This document shows positions 18,606 to 27,290 of a stretch of 62,339 nt of DNA, one piece after another (position 1 is the first letter of the stretch; each line of letters begins with the position of its first letter). The DNA comes from Vibrio ichthyoenteri ATCC 700023 (GTDB lineage Bacteria; Pseudomonadota; Gammaproteobacteria; Enterobacterales; Vibrionaceae): contig NZ_AFWF01000084.1 of assembly GCF_000222605.1 (NCBI RefSeq), positions 1 to 62,339 on the forward strand. Direction: 5' to 3'. The notes beneath the pieces are model-generated. The model was not told the origin of the DNA. It was given only the letters and a program-made list of their open reading frames with translations, and made no database searches. Made by a program: the position numbers and the translations under genes.

Positions 18606-19430
18606 TTACTTCGCTTTTTGTTGGGGTAATTCGTCTTTGTAGTAGCCACGCTTGTATGCCCATACCATCATCGAAATACCAATAATGATCATCGGCGATG
18701 ATAGGATTTGTCCCATCGAGATAAATCCACCAAACAAGCCTAGCTGCGCATCGGGCTCACGTACATATTCGACTAAGAAACGGAATGTACCATAACCGGC
18801 TAAGAAGAGACCTGATACAGATCCAAGTGGACGTGGCTTTTTAATAAACCAGTTCAAAATAAAGAACAGCACGATCCCTTCTAGTGCCATCTCATATAAC
18901 TGAGAAGGATGGCGTGGCAGAGGGCCACCATTCGGGAAGACAATTGCCCAAGGCACATCAGTCACTCGACCCCAAAGCTCACTGTTCATGAAGTTACCCA
19001 TGCGTCCCATGCCTAAACCAAATGGCACTAATGGCGCAATAAAATCAGCCACACCAAAGAACGTACGGCCATTTTTACGTGCATACCAGAACATTGCGGT
19101 AATCACGCCAAGTAAGCCGCCATGGAATGACATACCACCGGTCCACACTTTGAATAGGTAAAGTGGGTCTTGCAGAAATAAATCAAAATTATAAAACAGC
19201 ACGTAGCCAATACGGCCACCAATCACCACGCCCAAGAAGCCAGCAAACAGCAAATCAGACACTTGTTCACGCGTCCAACCACTACCAGGCTTATCCGCAC
19301 GACGATTCGCTAACCATAAAGCAAAAGCAAAACCGATCAGGTACATCAAGCCGTACCAACGAATAGAAAGTGGGCCGATGGAAACTAAAACAGGATCGAT
19401 ATTAGGAAATTCAAAGTATCCCTGAGACAT
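18606..19430 (-). CDS. lgt: Prolipoprotein diacylglyceryl transferase
   Basis: A 274-residue polytopic inner-membrane enzyme; it transfers diacylglycerol from phosphatidylglycerol to the lipobox Cys. The Lgt signature [18 protein letters not shown] is intact, as are SFHGGLLG and RHPSQLYE. It is upstream of thyA and downstream of the TauE-family gene on the same strand (about 40 bp). Confidence 0.97.
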   Translation of the reverse strand: MSQGYFEFPNIDPVLVSIGPLSIRWYGLMYLIGFAFALWLANRRADKPGSGWTREQVSDLLFAGFLGVVIGGRIGYVLFYNFDLFLQDPLYLFKVWTGGMSFHGGLLGVITAMFWYARKNGRTFFGVADFIAPLVPFGLGMGRMGNFMNSELWGRVTDVPWAIVFPNGGPLPRHPSQLYEMALEGIVLFFILNWFIKKPRPLGSVSGLFLAGYGTFRFLVEYVREPDAQLGLFGGFISMGQILSSPMIIIGISMMVWAYKRGYYKDELPQQKAK

Positions 19431-19472
19431 AAACAGATAACTCTTGTAATGATTGATTTAGATGAGATTACG

Positions 19473-20264
19473 TTATAGCAGCATAGTTCCCGCTACAAAC
19501 ATCAAAAATAGTGCAAAGATTTTTTTCAGTACTGTTGTTGGCAGTGAAGTGGCCAATTTAGCTCCAACACGCGTAGTCAACATTGACGTTGAAGCAATCG
19601 CAGCCAATGCTGGCAAATAGACATAACCCACGCTGTACTGCGGTAAGTTTTCTGCGCTATAGCCATTGAGGATAAAGCCTATCATGCCTGAGATGGCAAG
19701 AACACAGCCGCACACAGAGGAAGATCCAACAGCTTTACGCATTTCAACGCCATGACGATTAAGAAATGGGACAGATAATGAGCCGCCACCTATTCCTGCC
19801 AAGCTGGAAACAAGGCCAATACCAGAGCCATACAGCGTGGTTAAACTACTGGATGGCATCTTTCTTTGAGTAGTGCTTTTCATCGTTAGAAGCATCTGTA
19901 GCGCCAAGCAAAGCACAATGACACCAAACACCTTAGGTAAATAGTGTGAGGGAATCCACTCAGCGATATTTGCGCCAATAAAACCGCCAACAACCACCCC
20001 AGGCATTAGCCATTTAATGACAAACATATCGACATTACCCAGCTTTAAATGATTTAAAGCCGACGATCCGGAAGTAACAATGATTGTTGCGAGGGAGGTT
20101 GCCAGTGCAATATTCATTGTAATCGCCGCATCAATCCCCGCTTGCGGCAATAAAATTAACAGTGCAGGTACGACAATTAAGCCACCACCGATACCAAGTA
20201 AACCCGCCATCACACCGACAAATGATCCGAGCAATAGCATTAGGATCAGCAATTCTACATTCAC
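19473..20264 (-). CDS. TauE/SafE-family sulfite/organosulfur exporter-like membrane protein
   Basis: A 263-residue protein with seven to eight hydrophobic segments and the two family repeats, GLLGIGGGLIVVPALL near the N-terminus and SLAGIGGGSLSVPFL in the second half. The family moves sulfite, sulfoacetate and related anions, but the substrate of this member is unknown. It lies 9 bp after ptsP and before lgt, so it is probably part of the rppH-ptsP-tauE-lgt-thyA operon. This gene is an addition compared with the E. coli operon. Confidence 0.88.
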   Translation of the reverse strand: MNVELLILMLLLGSFVGVMAGLLGIGGGLIVVPALLILLPQAGIDAAITMNIALATSLATIIVTSGSSALNHLKLGNVDMFVIKWLMPGVVVGGFIGANIAEWIPSHYLPKVFGVIVLCLALQMLLTMKSTTQRKMPSSSLTTLYGSGIGLVSSLAGIGGGSLSVPFLNRHGVEMRKAVGSSSVCGCVLAISGMIGFILNGYSAENLPQYSVGYVYLPALAAIASTSMLTTRVGAKLATSLPTTVLKKIFALFLMFVAGTMLL

Positions 20265-20273
20265 TTGGAGCCC

Positions 20274-22520
20274 TTATTTATTACCGGCGCGGATAAAGCC
20301 GGAGAAGCCTTTCTGCTCAAAGAAGTTTTCCATCATAGTATAAATATCTTTACCATATGGCTGCATCAAGGCTTTGTCAGCTAACTGTTTTAATTCTTCT
20401 ATTTGAGTATGACGCAGCAGATACTTCACTTTAGCAACGTTGGAAGTATTCATGCTTAAACTGCGGTAGCCTAATCCCACCATCAGTAACGCCCCAATCG
20501 GGTCACCGGCCAACTCGCCACAAATACACACTGGCAGCTTCAGTTGACCACACGTGTGATGAATATGATTCAACGCCATGATCACCGCTGGGTGCATCGA
20601 TTCATACACATCTGATACACGTGAATTATTCCGATCCACCGCAAGAAGATATTGGGTTAAATCGTTGGTTCCCACCGACACAAAATCAACTTTATCGGCA
20701 ATTAATGGCAGCAAGTAAAGCATCGATGGCACTTCAATCATGATGCCAATGCTTGGCCTTACGATCCGTTCATCAAGCGTCGATAGCTCTTGAAATGCCT
20801 GTTCAATAAACACAATCGCGTCATCGAGTTCTTGAGCTCCAGACACCATCGGCAGCAAAATACTCAAATTTTGAGTATCAGCGCTAGCCTTCATCATGGC
20901 ACGAATTTGCATCAAAAAGATATCCGGGTGATCAAGGGTAAAACGAATACCACGCCAGCCTAAAAATGGATTATCTTCTTCAATCGGCAAATAAGGCAAC
21001 GCTTTATCACCACCAATATCAAGTGTACGCATCACGACTCGTTTATCGGGATAGGTACTTAATACAGTTTGATATTGTTGGGTTTGTTCTTCTTCTGATG
21101 GAAAACGATGTTGCAGCAGAAAACTGATTTCAGTTCGATACAGCCCCACGCCATCAACACCTTGATTGACCGCAATATTGGCATCGGCGCTTAAACCAGC
21201 ATTGAGCAAAATTTCGATACGCTCGCCATCGGCGGTGGCAGCCGCTTCCTCAATACGTTGATTAACCACGTTGGCTAATTCACGCTCTTCATTGGCCAGT
21301 GCACGATATTCTTTGAGTAGCTGTCGACTTGGTGAAACTAAAATTTTCCCGCTGTAGCCGTCAACAATCCCTTTTTTACCATTAATACTATCAAGGTTGA
21401 GATTAACACCCATTACCGCTGGAATACCCAAAGCGCGCGATAGGATCGCCGCATGAGAGTTAGCCGCGCCCTCTAACGATATTACTGCTAATAACTTATC
21501 TTTCGGGATCGACGCTATCAGTGAAGCGGTCAGTTCGCGCACCACCAAAATAACCGGTTGTTCAAAGTAATATTGCTCTTGCTCAGCATTGTGGAGGAAA
21601 AATAACAAACGCTGACCAAGCTCACGCACATCTTGCGCGCGCTCTTTCAAATAACCATCGCTCATTCGAGCAAAGCGGTTCGAGTACGTTTCCACCACTT
21701 GTCGTACAGCCCAATCGGCGCGATCGCCTTCTTGAATTTGCGCTTTGAGATCACGACGCAACATCGGATCATTGAGCAAGTGAGTGAACAAATCAAAAAT
21801 AGCTAAGGTTTCTTTATTGATTTCGTTATCGAGCTTTTTGCGCATGCGGCGAAAATCACTCAATGCCTCTTCAATCGCCAACATGAGCCTCTCTTGTTCT
21901 CGCTCAATATCAAGCGTCGAAGCAGGACGCACGTCACTTAACTGTGGTTGGGAGTCATCCCACCAGAAAGAGCCTATCGCAACACCAGACGAGGCGGGAA
22001 TCCCCTTAATCGCCTGTTGTTTTTTCTCTAACCGCCACTGGCCTTGAGTTTGTGCATGAGCAATGATCACAGCTAGCTGCGCCGCTAGCGTAACCAGGAA
22101 GGACTCTTCCATTTCGTCAAATTGGCGAGGCGCTTTTTGCTGAACAACCAACACTCCCAGAACTTGCTTACGATAGATGATCGGTGTGCCAAGAAAGCTC
22201 TGGTAGACCTTTTCGCCCAGCTGAGAAAAGTATTTGTAATTGGGGTGTTTCGACGCTTCAGCAAGGTTTAATGGCTCGGCACTGCGTTTGACCAGCCCAA
22301 CTAAACCTTCTTTAAAATGGATGTGTATTTTGTTGCCTTTGAAACGCAAACCTTGAGTTGCCATCAACTCAAGGCGCTGCATTTCTTCATTGGCAAGGTA
22401 GATGGTGCAACACTCGGTATTCATCGCGAGACACGTTTGTTGAACCAATAGCTGCAACGCGCTATGCACGTTTTCTACTTTGGAAACTTGTTCAACTATG
22501 TCCCTTAGTTGAGAAAGCAT
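20274..22520 (-). CDS. ptsP: Phosphoenolpyruvate-protein phosphotransferase PtsP (enzyme I-Ntr)
   Basis: A 748-residue cytoplasmic first enzyme of the nitrogen-related PTS. The N-terminal GAF domain (about 1-165) binds glutamine or 2-oxoglutarate in homologues. It is followed by the PEP-utiliser N-terminal domain, the phosphorylated His in EGAANSHAAILSRALG (about residue 357) and the PEP-binding TIM barrel with GLYRTEISFL, GGDKALPYLP and CGELAGDP. It passes phosphate to NPr, which is not in this window. The start is 2 bp after the rppH stop, so translation is probably coupled. Confidence 0.97.
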   Translation of the reverse strand: MLSQLRDIVEQVSKVENVHSALQLLVQQTCLAMNTECCTIYLANEEMQRLELMATQGLRFKGNKIHIHFKEGLVGLVKRSAEPLNLAEASKHPNYKYFSQLGEKVYQSFLGTPIIYRKQVLGVLVVQQKAPRQFDEMEESFLVTLAAQLAVIIAHAQTQGQWRLEKKQQAIKGIPASSGVAIGSFWWDDSQPQLSDVRPASTLDIEREQERLMLAIEEALSDFRRMRKKLDNEINKETLAIFDLFTHLLNDPMLRRDLKAQIQEGDRADWAVRQVVETYSNRFARMSDGYLKERAQDVRELGQRLLFFLHNAEQEQYYFEQPVILVVRELTASLIASIPKDKLLAVISLEGAANSHAAILSRALGIPAVMGVNLNLDSINGKKGIVDGYSGKILVSPSRQLLKEYRALANEERELANVVNQRIEEAAATADGERIEILLNAGLSADANIAVNQGVDGVGLYRTEISFLLQHRFPSEEEQTQQYQTVLSTYPDKRVVMRTLDIGGDKALPYLPIEEDNPFLGWRGIRFTLDHPDIFLMQIRAMMKASADTQNLSILLPMVSGAQELDDAIVFIEQAFQELSTLDERIVRPSIGIMIEVPSMLYLLPLIADKVDFVSVGTNDLTQYLLAVDRNNSRVSDVYESMHPAVIMALNHIHHTCGQLKLPVCICGELAGDPIGALLMVGLGYRSLSMNTSNVAKVKYLLRHTQIEELKQLADKALMQPYGKDIYTMMENFFEQKGFSGFIRAGNK

Positions 22521-22522
22521 CG

Positions 22523-23041
22523 CTACCCTCTTCGCGGTTTACGCTTACCTTTTGCTCGACGTTCTTTAAACGGCATAGCCATGGAAGCAAACTCTTTCAT
22601 CGCACGACGATAAACATCGCGTTTAAAAGAGACGACTTGACGTACTGGGTACCAATAACTCACCCAACGCCAACCATCAAACTCAGGGGAATTGCCACGT
22701 TGCATGTTGATTTTTGATTCATCACAATCCAAACGTAGCAGAAACCATTTCTGTTTTTGGCCGATACAAACAGGCTTTGAATCCCACCGAACCAATCGTT
22801 TGGGTAACTTATATCTTAACCAATGACGACTAGTTGCAACGATTTTTACGTCTTGCTTGGTGAGACCAACCTCTTCATACAATTCACGATACATGGCTTG
22901 CTCTGGATTCTCACCATCATCGATTCCCCCTTGGGGAAATTGCCATGAGTGTTGTCCGTATCGTTTAGCCCAGAAGACCTGACCATGGTTGTTACAGATT
23001 ACAATTCCCACATTTAAGCGGTAACCATCGCCATCTATCAC
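22523..23041 (-). CDS. rppH: RNA pyrophosphohydrolase RppH (NudH)
   Basis: A 172-residue Nudix hydrolase that strips pyrophosphate from 5' ends of mRNA and so triggers RNase E decay. The Nudix box [23 protein letters not shown] (residues about 38-60) has all key residues: the G, E, REL and EEVG positions. The start [17 protein letters not shown] is the family norm, and the basic tail is usual. It is the first gene of the operon with ptsP. The gap to mutH carries the DnaA-box cluster. Confidence 0.96.
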   Translation of the reverse strand: MIDGDGYRLNVGIVICNNHGQVFWAKRYGQHSWQFPQGGIDDGENPEQAMYRELYEEVGLTKQDVKIVATSRHWLRYKLPKRLVRWDSKPVCIGQKQKWFLLRLDCDESKINMQRGNSPEFDGWRWVSYWYPVRQVVSFKRDVYRRAMKEFASMAMPFKERRAKGKRKPRRG

Positions 23042-23077
23042 TGGCCAACCTCAAATAAAATCTTTAATTACAGCAAT

Positions 23078-23556
23078 TTTTCCACATATCCCCAAGCGGA
23101 GCAAACTTACTAGTGTGACTAACTCAGAAATTATCACCGAATATCGCTAAACTGGATAACTAATCATCAGATATGCGGTTATTCACACATTAGTGAGACA
23201 TAGCCCACATTTATTCACCTTTTCTGTGTATAACTATGTGAAAAAGCAATCAACAAGTGGAAAGCTCAAAAACACACTTAGTTTGCGCAACAATAAACAT
23301 CAAATAACACCTGAAACTTAACCAATAAAAACAACAAGTTAAACCAAAAGTAAGAATCCAAACGGCTATTAAAAATCAAGCGGTTAATATTAAATTACAG
23401 ATCGGTCAAAGATCAACCAGCAGGGTGTTTATCCACACATGAGTGAAAAAGAAATCCAATACCCTTGGAAAATCAAGCGTTATATCCGCATAAAAACCTG
23501 TTAATTCATACATGTGTCACTAAGATCAATAATTTTTGTCATTTGCTTGTGGATAA
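23078..23556. other. DnaA-box cluster with an IHF site between rppH and mutH (DARS2-like locus)
   Basis: Four perfect TTATNCACA boxes: TTATTCACA at 23179 (+), TTATACACA at 23225-23233 (-), TTATCCACA at 23429 (+) and TTATCCACA at 23548-23556 (-). One-mismatch boxes: 23078 (+), 23211 (+) and 23237-23245 (-). The four boxes from 23179 to 23245 are tightly packed, with 23211 and 23225 facing each other 5 bp apart. AATCAAGCGGTTA (23374-23386) fits the IHF consensus exactly. The first and third perfect boxes sit in a 20-bp near repeat (TTATYCACACATKAGTGARA) exactly 250 bp apart. E. coli DARS2, which reactivates DnaA, lies in the same mutH-ygdP (rppH) gap. The stretch 23042-23659 has no gene. Confidence 0.8.
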
Positions 23557-23659
23557 GCGATGAATGATGATCTTTTCAGCAAGTCGACGAGATTGGCAGC
23601 AAGTCGCTATTTTTTTAGATCTCGCTACAATATCTCTAACTCAATCTCGATATGACACG

Positions 23660-24325
23660 ATGAAGCCAGAACCAAAATCCGAACAAGAGCTGCTAACACG
23701 AGCACGTGACATTGCAGGACTCACTTTTGCCGAGCTCGCCCACGAAGCGAATATTCCAATCCCCGCCGATCTTCGCCGAGATAAAGGCTGGGTCGGACAG
23801 CTACTGGAATGGCATTTAGGAGCCACAGCGGGCAGTAAACCACAACAAGATTTTGAATCGCTCGGCATCGAACTCAAAACAATCCCGATTGGCTATCATG
23901 GTAAACCATTAGAAACCACGTTTGTCTGCGTCGCACCGTTAACAGGTGTCCATGGATTAACGTGGCAACAAAGTCATGTTCGCAATAAGCTATCACGCGT
24001 ACTGTGGGTGCCCGTTGAAGGAGAACGTGAAATCCCACTGGCTGAACGTCGCGTTGGCTCACCTTTAATTTGGTCACCAAGCCAAGAAGAAGAGTTGCAA
24101 CTGCAAACCGACTGGGAGGAGTTAATGGAATTGATCGTGTTAGGTCAAGTGGAAAAAATCACCGCGAAACATGGTGAAGTATTGCAGCTCCGCCCAAAAG
24201 CGGCCAACAGCAGAGCGCTCACTGATGCCTATGGTGCCAGTGGCAAAGCCATCAAAACCCTACCTCGTGGATTTTATTTACGCACCCAGTTTACCGCTAA
24301 AATTCTCAGTAATTACTACGCCTAA
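23660..24325 (+). CDS. mutH: DNA mismatch repair endonuclease MutH
   Basis: A 221-residue endonuclease; it nicks the unmethylated strand at hemimethylated GATC once MutL activates it. The catalytic D-(x)n-E-x-K pattern is in [14 protein letters not shown] (about residues 69-82). The start at [12 protein letters not shown] gives the family length. The frame is open 32 codons further up, but that stretch overlaps the DnaA-box region and has no family match. MutH presence fits a Dam-dependent gammaproteobacterium. It is divergent from rppH, as in E. coli. Confidence 0.95.
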   Translation: MKPEPKSEQELLTRARDIAGLTFAELAHEANIPIPADLRRDKGWVGQLLEWHLGATAGSKPQQDFESLGIELKTIPIGYHGKPLETTFVCVAPLTGVHGLTWQQSHVRNKLSRVLWVPVEGEREIPLAERRVGSPLIWSPSQEEELQLQTDWEELMELIVLGQVEKITAKHGEVLQLRPKAANSRALTDAYGASGKAIKTLPRGFYLRTQFTAKILSNYYA

Positions 24326-24366
24326 AGCCATACTTCGCCGATAACAGTGCCAGTTAGTCACGACGC

Positions 24367-24678
24367 TTAATGCGTCATTAATGACATTTCAATATCGTGA
24401 TACATAGGACCATCGCTGGCACCAAATTCATCGTAAGCATTATGTAAGCGTAAATAAGCGCGTTCGACGCCTAACCGCAATAACTCATCTTTTACTTGAT
24501 CCAAAGACTCGAAATGAATCGGTTCATTATCAATCATGACGGGTTCAACCTTATGCTTATACTCAACCGCAAGTAGATAGCACGAGAGATCAGAACAACT
24601 GATGACAAACACTTTCGGTGGCTGATAACTTGCTTGATGAAAACCATGAATCCACTTATCTAATTGCTTACGATGCAT
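24367..24678 (-). CDS. Small protein, probably DUF6482 family
   Basis: A 103-residue acidic cytoplasmic protein with no signal peptide. A central VFVISCSDLSCYLLAVEYKH is followed by IHFESLDQVKDEL and AYLRLHNAYDEFGASDG, a pattern like DUF6482. The ATG at 24678 has AGGGGG just upstream; an in-frame GTG at 24717 would add 13 residues. It is convergent with mutH and divergent from tas. The function is unknown, and the family name is from memory. Confidence 0.65.
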   Translation of the reverse strand: MHRKQLDKWIHGFHQASYQPPKVFVISCSDLSCYLLAVEYKHKVEPVMIDNEPIHFESLDQVKDELLRLGVERAYLRLHNAYDEFGASDGPMYHDIEMSLMTH

Positions 24679-24908
24679 AACGCCCCCTACGGTATTGATT
24701 AACGGCAGTGAGTACACTTTTGCAGCTTCGCTCTCTTCCGTGAAATAAACACTCCCTTAACAAGTATAGAAACAGAATTGTCATTTTGTGCTTTAGCTCT
24801 TTGGAACGACATAAAAGCTGACTTATATTGACCTAGAGGGCTGAGTGTCTCCACTTACCCAGACTAACGACTGTCATAAAAAACCGTCATTTAAGACAAG
24901 GAAGGCTC

Positions 24909-25943
24909 ATGATCTATCACAAACTGCCGCATTCTAATTTGGAAATCAGCAAGATTTGCTTAGGTACGATGACATTCGGCGAGCAAAACAGCCAAGCGGA
25001 CGCCTTTAACCAGCTTGATTACGCGTTTGAACGAGGCGTCAATTTTATTGATACCGCTGAGATGTATCCGGTACCACCCAAAGAAAAAACCCAAGGGGCG
25101 ACCGAACAATGCATTGGCAATTGGCTGGAAAAATCAGGCAAGCGTGAAAAAGTGGTGATTGCCACTAAAGTCGCCGGGCCACGCAATGTGCCCTATATTC
25201 GTGATGATATGAAGTTAGACCGACGTCATATTCATCAAGCCATTGACGATAGCCTGACACGATTAAAAACCGATTATGTCGACTTGTACCAACTGCACTG
25301 GCCACAGCGTCAAACCAATACGTTTGGCCAACTTAATTACCCTTATCCAAACGAGCAACAAGAAGTCAGTTTAATCGAAACCTTAGAAGCTCTTGCCGAA
25401 TTGGTTCGCGATGGAAAAGTGCGTTATATCGGTGTTTCCAATGAAACACCGTGGGGTGTGATGAACCTACTTAAGTTGGCAGAAAAACATGACCTACCAA
25501 GAATCGTTTCAATTCAAAATCCCTACAACCTCTTAAATCGTAGTTTTGAAGTTGGCTTGGCAGAGATAAGCCATCTAGAAGGGGTCGAACTATTGGCTTA
25601 TTCACCACTCGCCTTTGGTTGTTTAAGTGGAAAATATCTCAATGGTCAACGGCCTGAAGGTGCTCGTTGTTCTGTGTTTGAACGCTTTGTTCGTTACTTT
25701 ACGCCACAAGGCATTGCCGCAACTCAAGCGTACGTTGAACTTGCCCACGATCTCGGATTAGCTCCTGCGCAAATGGCTCTAGCGTTTGTCAACCAGCGTC
25801 CATTTGTTGCCGCTAACATCATAGGGGCGACAACAATGGAACAGCTGAAAATGAATATTGATAGTGTTTCTATCACGTTAAGTGATGCGATACTTACGGA
25901 CATTCAAGCAATTGGGACCACTTACTCCAATCCTTGCCCTTAA
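24909..25943 (+). CDS. tas: Tas-type NADP(H)-dependent aldo/keto reductase
   Basis: A 344-residue TIM-barrel oxidoreductase. Motifs: LGTMTFGEQN near the N-terminus, FIDTAEMYPVPPKE (Asp and Tyr of the catalytic tetrad), VVIATKVAGP (Lys), LYQLHWPQR (His) and AANIIGATTMEQL (NADP-binding). The long insertion after the catalytic Tyr is typical of Tas. E. coli tas also lies just beyond mutH. AAGGAAGG is 5 bases before the ATG. The physiological substrate is not known. Confidence 0.93.
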   Translation: MIYHKLPHSNLEISKICLGTMTFGEQNSQADAFNQLDYAFERGVNFIDTAEMYPVPPKEKTQGATEQCIGNWLEKSGKREKVVIATKVAGPRNVPYIRDDMKLDRRHIHQAIDDSLTRLKTDYVDLYQLHWPQRQTNTFGQLNYPYPNEQQEVSLIETLEALAELVRDGKVRYIGVSNETPWGVMNLLKLAEKHDLPRIVSIQNPYNLLNRSFEVGLAEISHLEGVELLAYSPLAFGCLSGKYLNGQRPEGARCSVFERFVRYFTPQGIAATQAYVELAHDLGLAPAQMALAFVNQRPFVAANIIGATTMEQLKMNIDSVSITLSDAILTDIQAIGTTYSNPCP

Positions 25944-25951
25944 TGAAATCT

Positions 25952-25983
25952 GGGGTGAACCAAGCTTATAGGCTCACCCCTTT
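25952..25983 (+). terminator. tas terminator
   Basis: GGGGTGAACC / GGCTCACCCC (one G.T pair) followed by TTTCATT. The T run is short, so termination may be moderate. Confidence 0.65.
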
Positions 25984-25985
25984 CA

Positions 25986-26237
25986 TTACGTCGTTATTCG
26001 AGCAGTTAAGACTCGACGAAGGTGACGGATTCGGCGCTCGGCCGTAATTTGTGGCGCTTCGCTTCGGCCGATTGGGCGACCATCAAGGTCTAGGCCTATA
26101 TCGCGCAATAGGTGCTCGTTATGCCAAGGAATATCATAGGCACTGCGACGTACTTTACGTTTCCATGCTCGATCTTCACGACGTAAATCGGCCTTCACGA
26201 GCACGGTGGCAAGTTTTAGATAAATTGAATGACTCAT
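25986..26237 (-). CDS. DUF1127 (YjiS-like) small basic protein
   Basis: An 83-residue basic protein starting MSHSIYLKLATVLVKADL. The C-terminal half holds the DUF1127 pattern: Arg-rich WKRKVRRSAYDIP, then NEHLLRDIGLDLDGRPIG. DUF1127 proteins are small, often stress- or starvation-induced, and some act in RNA binding and phosphate or carbon metabolism. The ATG at 26237 has GGAG 9 bases upstream; 14 more codons are open upstream but lack a ribosome-binding site. A second small ORF precedes it by 115 bp on the same strand. Confidence 0.82.
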   Translation of the reverse strand: MSHSIYLKLATVLVKADLRREDRAWKRKVRRSAYDIPWHNEHLLRDIGLDLDGRPIGRSEAPQITAERRIRHLRRVLTARITT

Positions 26238-26352
26238 GGTTTTTCTCCAGTTTTTCGATTTTGCTGGGAAAAAGGCCACAAATTAAAAATAGAAAATTTG
26301 ACTATTTAATCAGCTGCCTTGTTTCCACAGCCAATTAATATTGGTGTACGGA

Positions 26353-26475
26353 TTATTGTTTTGCGTGTTTCGATTTTCGATCGCAACAAATGCTGGCCAT
26401 AGTTGAGAAACCATTCAGTTTCCCCATGGGATCGATAAAGGCGCAAACGGTTTGAATGACAGTGAACTGTTTCAT
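26353..26475 (-). CDS. Unrecognised 40-residue small ORF with a perfect Shine-Dalgarno
   Basis: ATG at 26475, stop at 26353. The sequence starts MKQFTVIQTVCAFIDPMGKL and ends CCDRKSKHAKQ; it has a Cys at 11 and a CC pair at 32-33. AGGAGG lies 6 bases before the ATG, one of the strongest ribosome-binding sites in the window. It sits upstream of the DUF1127 gene in the same direction. I do not recognise the family. A perfect 17-bp palindrome lies 45 bp upstream. The evidence is the ORF plus its ribosome-binding site only; conservation is untested. Confidence 0.55.
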   Translation of the reverse strand: MKQFTVIQTVCAFIDPMGKLNGFSTMASICCDRKSKHAKQ

Positions 26476-26519
26476 TGTGCGCCTCCTAGCAAAGTAATAA
26501 TCCAATATATTTTGAGGGT

Positions 26520-26536
26520 ATGAGCTTAAAGCTCAT
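26520..26536. promoter_or_regulatory. Perfect 17-bp palindrome, candidate operator
   Basis: ATGAGCTT-A-AAGCTCAT, upstream of the 40-codon ORF and the DUF1127 gene. A second inverted repeat, GTTAAAAAA / TTTTTTAAC, lies at 26580-26608. The rest of 26280-26782 shows no other gene. Confidence 0.45.
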
Positions 26537-26690
26537 GGTTAAATTTTATGCAGATAAGAATAATATTCAACCACCAATTGTTAAAAAAATGAAAAACAAT
26601 TTTTTAACCTAAAATTAAGTCCTCAGATGGGAAAAGAATAAGATATTTCTCTTGGAAATAACTCTCGTTCCACAGATTTGTTTTGTACAT

Positions 26691-26722
26691 AAAAAAACCA
26701 GCTCTAATGAACTGGCTTTATT
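26691..26722 (-). terminator. Terminator after the 26.8-kb lipoprotein gene
   Basis: The hairpin CCAGCTC / GAACTGG (one G.T pair) with loop TAAT is followed by seven T on the minus strand. Confidence 0.8.
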
Positions 26723-26782
26723 TTCAGTTAGTTAACTAGACGCCGTTTAGTAAAAACCACTCAAATGGAGTCACGACTGATC

Positions 26783-27229
26783 CTAGTAGACCGTGTCAAT
26801 GACAACCCCTTTCTCAACTAGCCATTCAACATGGTCACCACTATTGAGCATGACAGCAACATCGATAGGCTGTTCAGGATCAAAAGCAAATTGCCAAACA
26901 AAAGAGATTTCCCACTGATTTTCACTGTGACTGCGCAATTCAAGCAAATCACCATCAATCAGCCATGTCTCTTCACCCTGACGCAGTGAAATACTCTCTA
27001 CATCAAGATCCGCTGGTAAAGAACTGCTGGTCTCAAGGACGAGTGCGCCATGTAATGCTTGTTCTTGCATTTCACCAATGGTTGGCATTTTATTGAGCCA
27101 AAGGTTACTTTCTAATTGAATCTTAGCCTGATTAAAAACGATTTGATTATCTTGATCCCAACCAACTTGTGGTGCGGAGCAGCCTGCTAGCAATGCAAGA
27201 CCTAACGAGATTGCGGCTATTCTTTTCAT
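26783..27229 (-). CDS. Hypothetical lipoprotein
   Basis: A 148-residue lipoprotein with signal peptide MKRIAAISLGLALLAGC and lipobox LAGC; residue +2 is Ser, so the outer membrane is expected. The mature part is acidic (WDQDNQIVFNQAKIQLESN, later EDLL-type strands and DVAVMLNSGDHVEWLVEKG) and looks like a beta-rich domain. I do not recognise a family. It lies 61 bp after arcB on the same strand and has its own terminator. Confidence 0.75.
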   Translation of the reverse strand: MKRIAAISLGLALLAGCSAPQVGWDQDNQIVFNQAKIQLESNLWLNKMPTIGEMQEQALHGALVLETSSSLPADLDVESISLRQGEETWLIDGDLLELRSHSENQWEISFVWQFAFDPEQPIDVAVMLNSGDHVEWLVEKGVVIDTVY

Positions 27230-27290
27230 TTTTTCACCTTCATTTTGTTGATGACCACAGCGATGATTTTGGCGTCAATTGACTAAGCGA

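Noticed and set aside
23078-23556. The DnaA-box cluster as a replication origin
   Set aside because: No dnaA, dnaN, mnmG, rpmH or parAB context and no AT-rich 13-mer series; the rppH-mutH setting fits DARS2 better.
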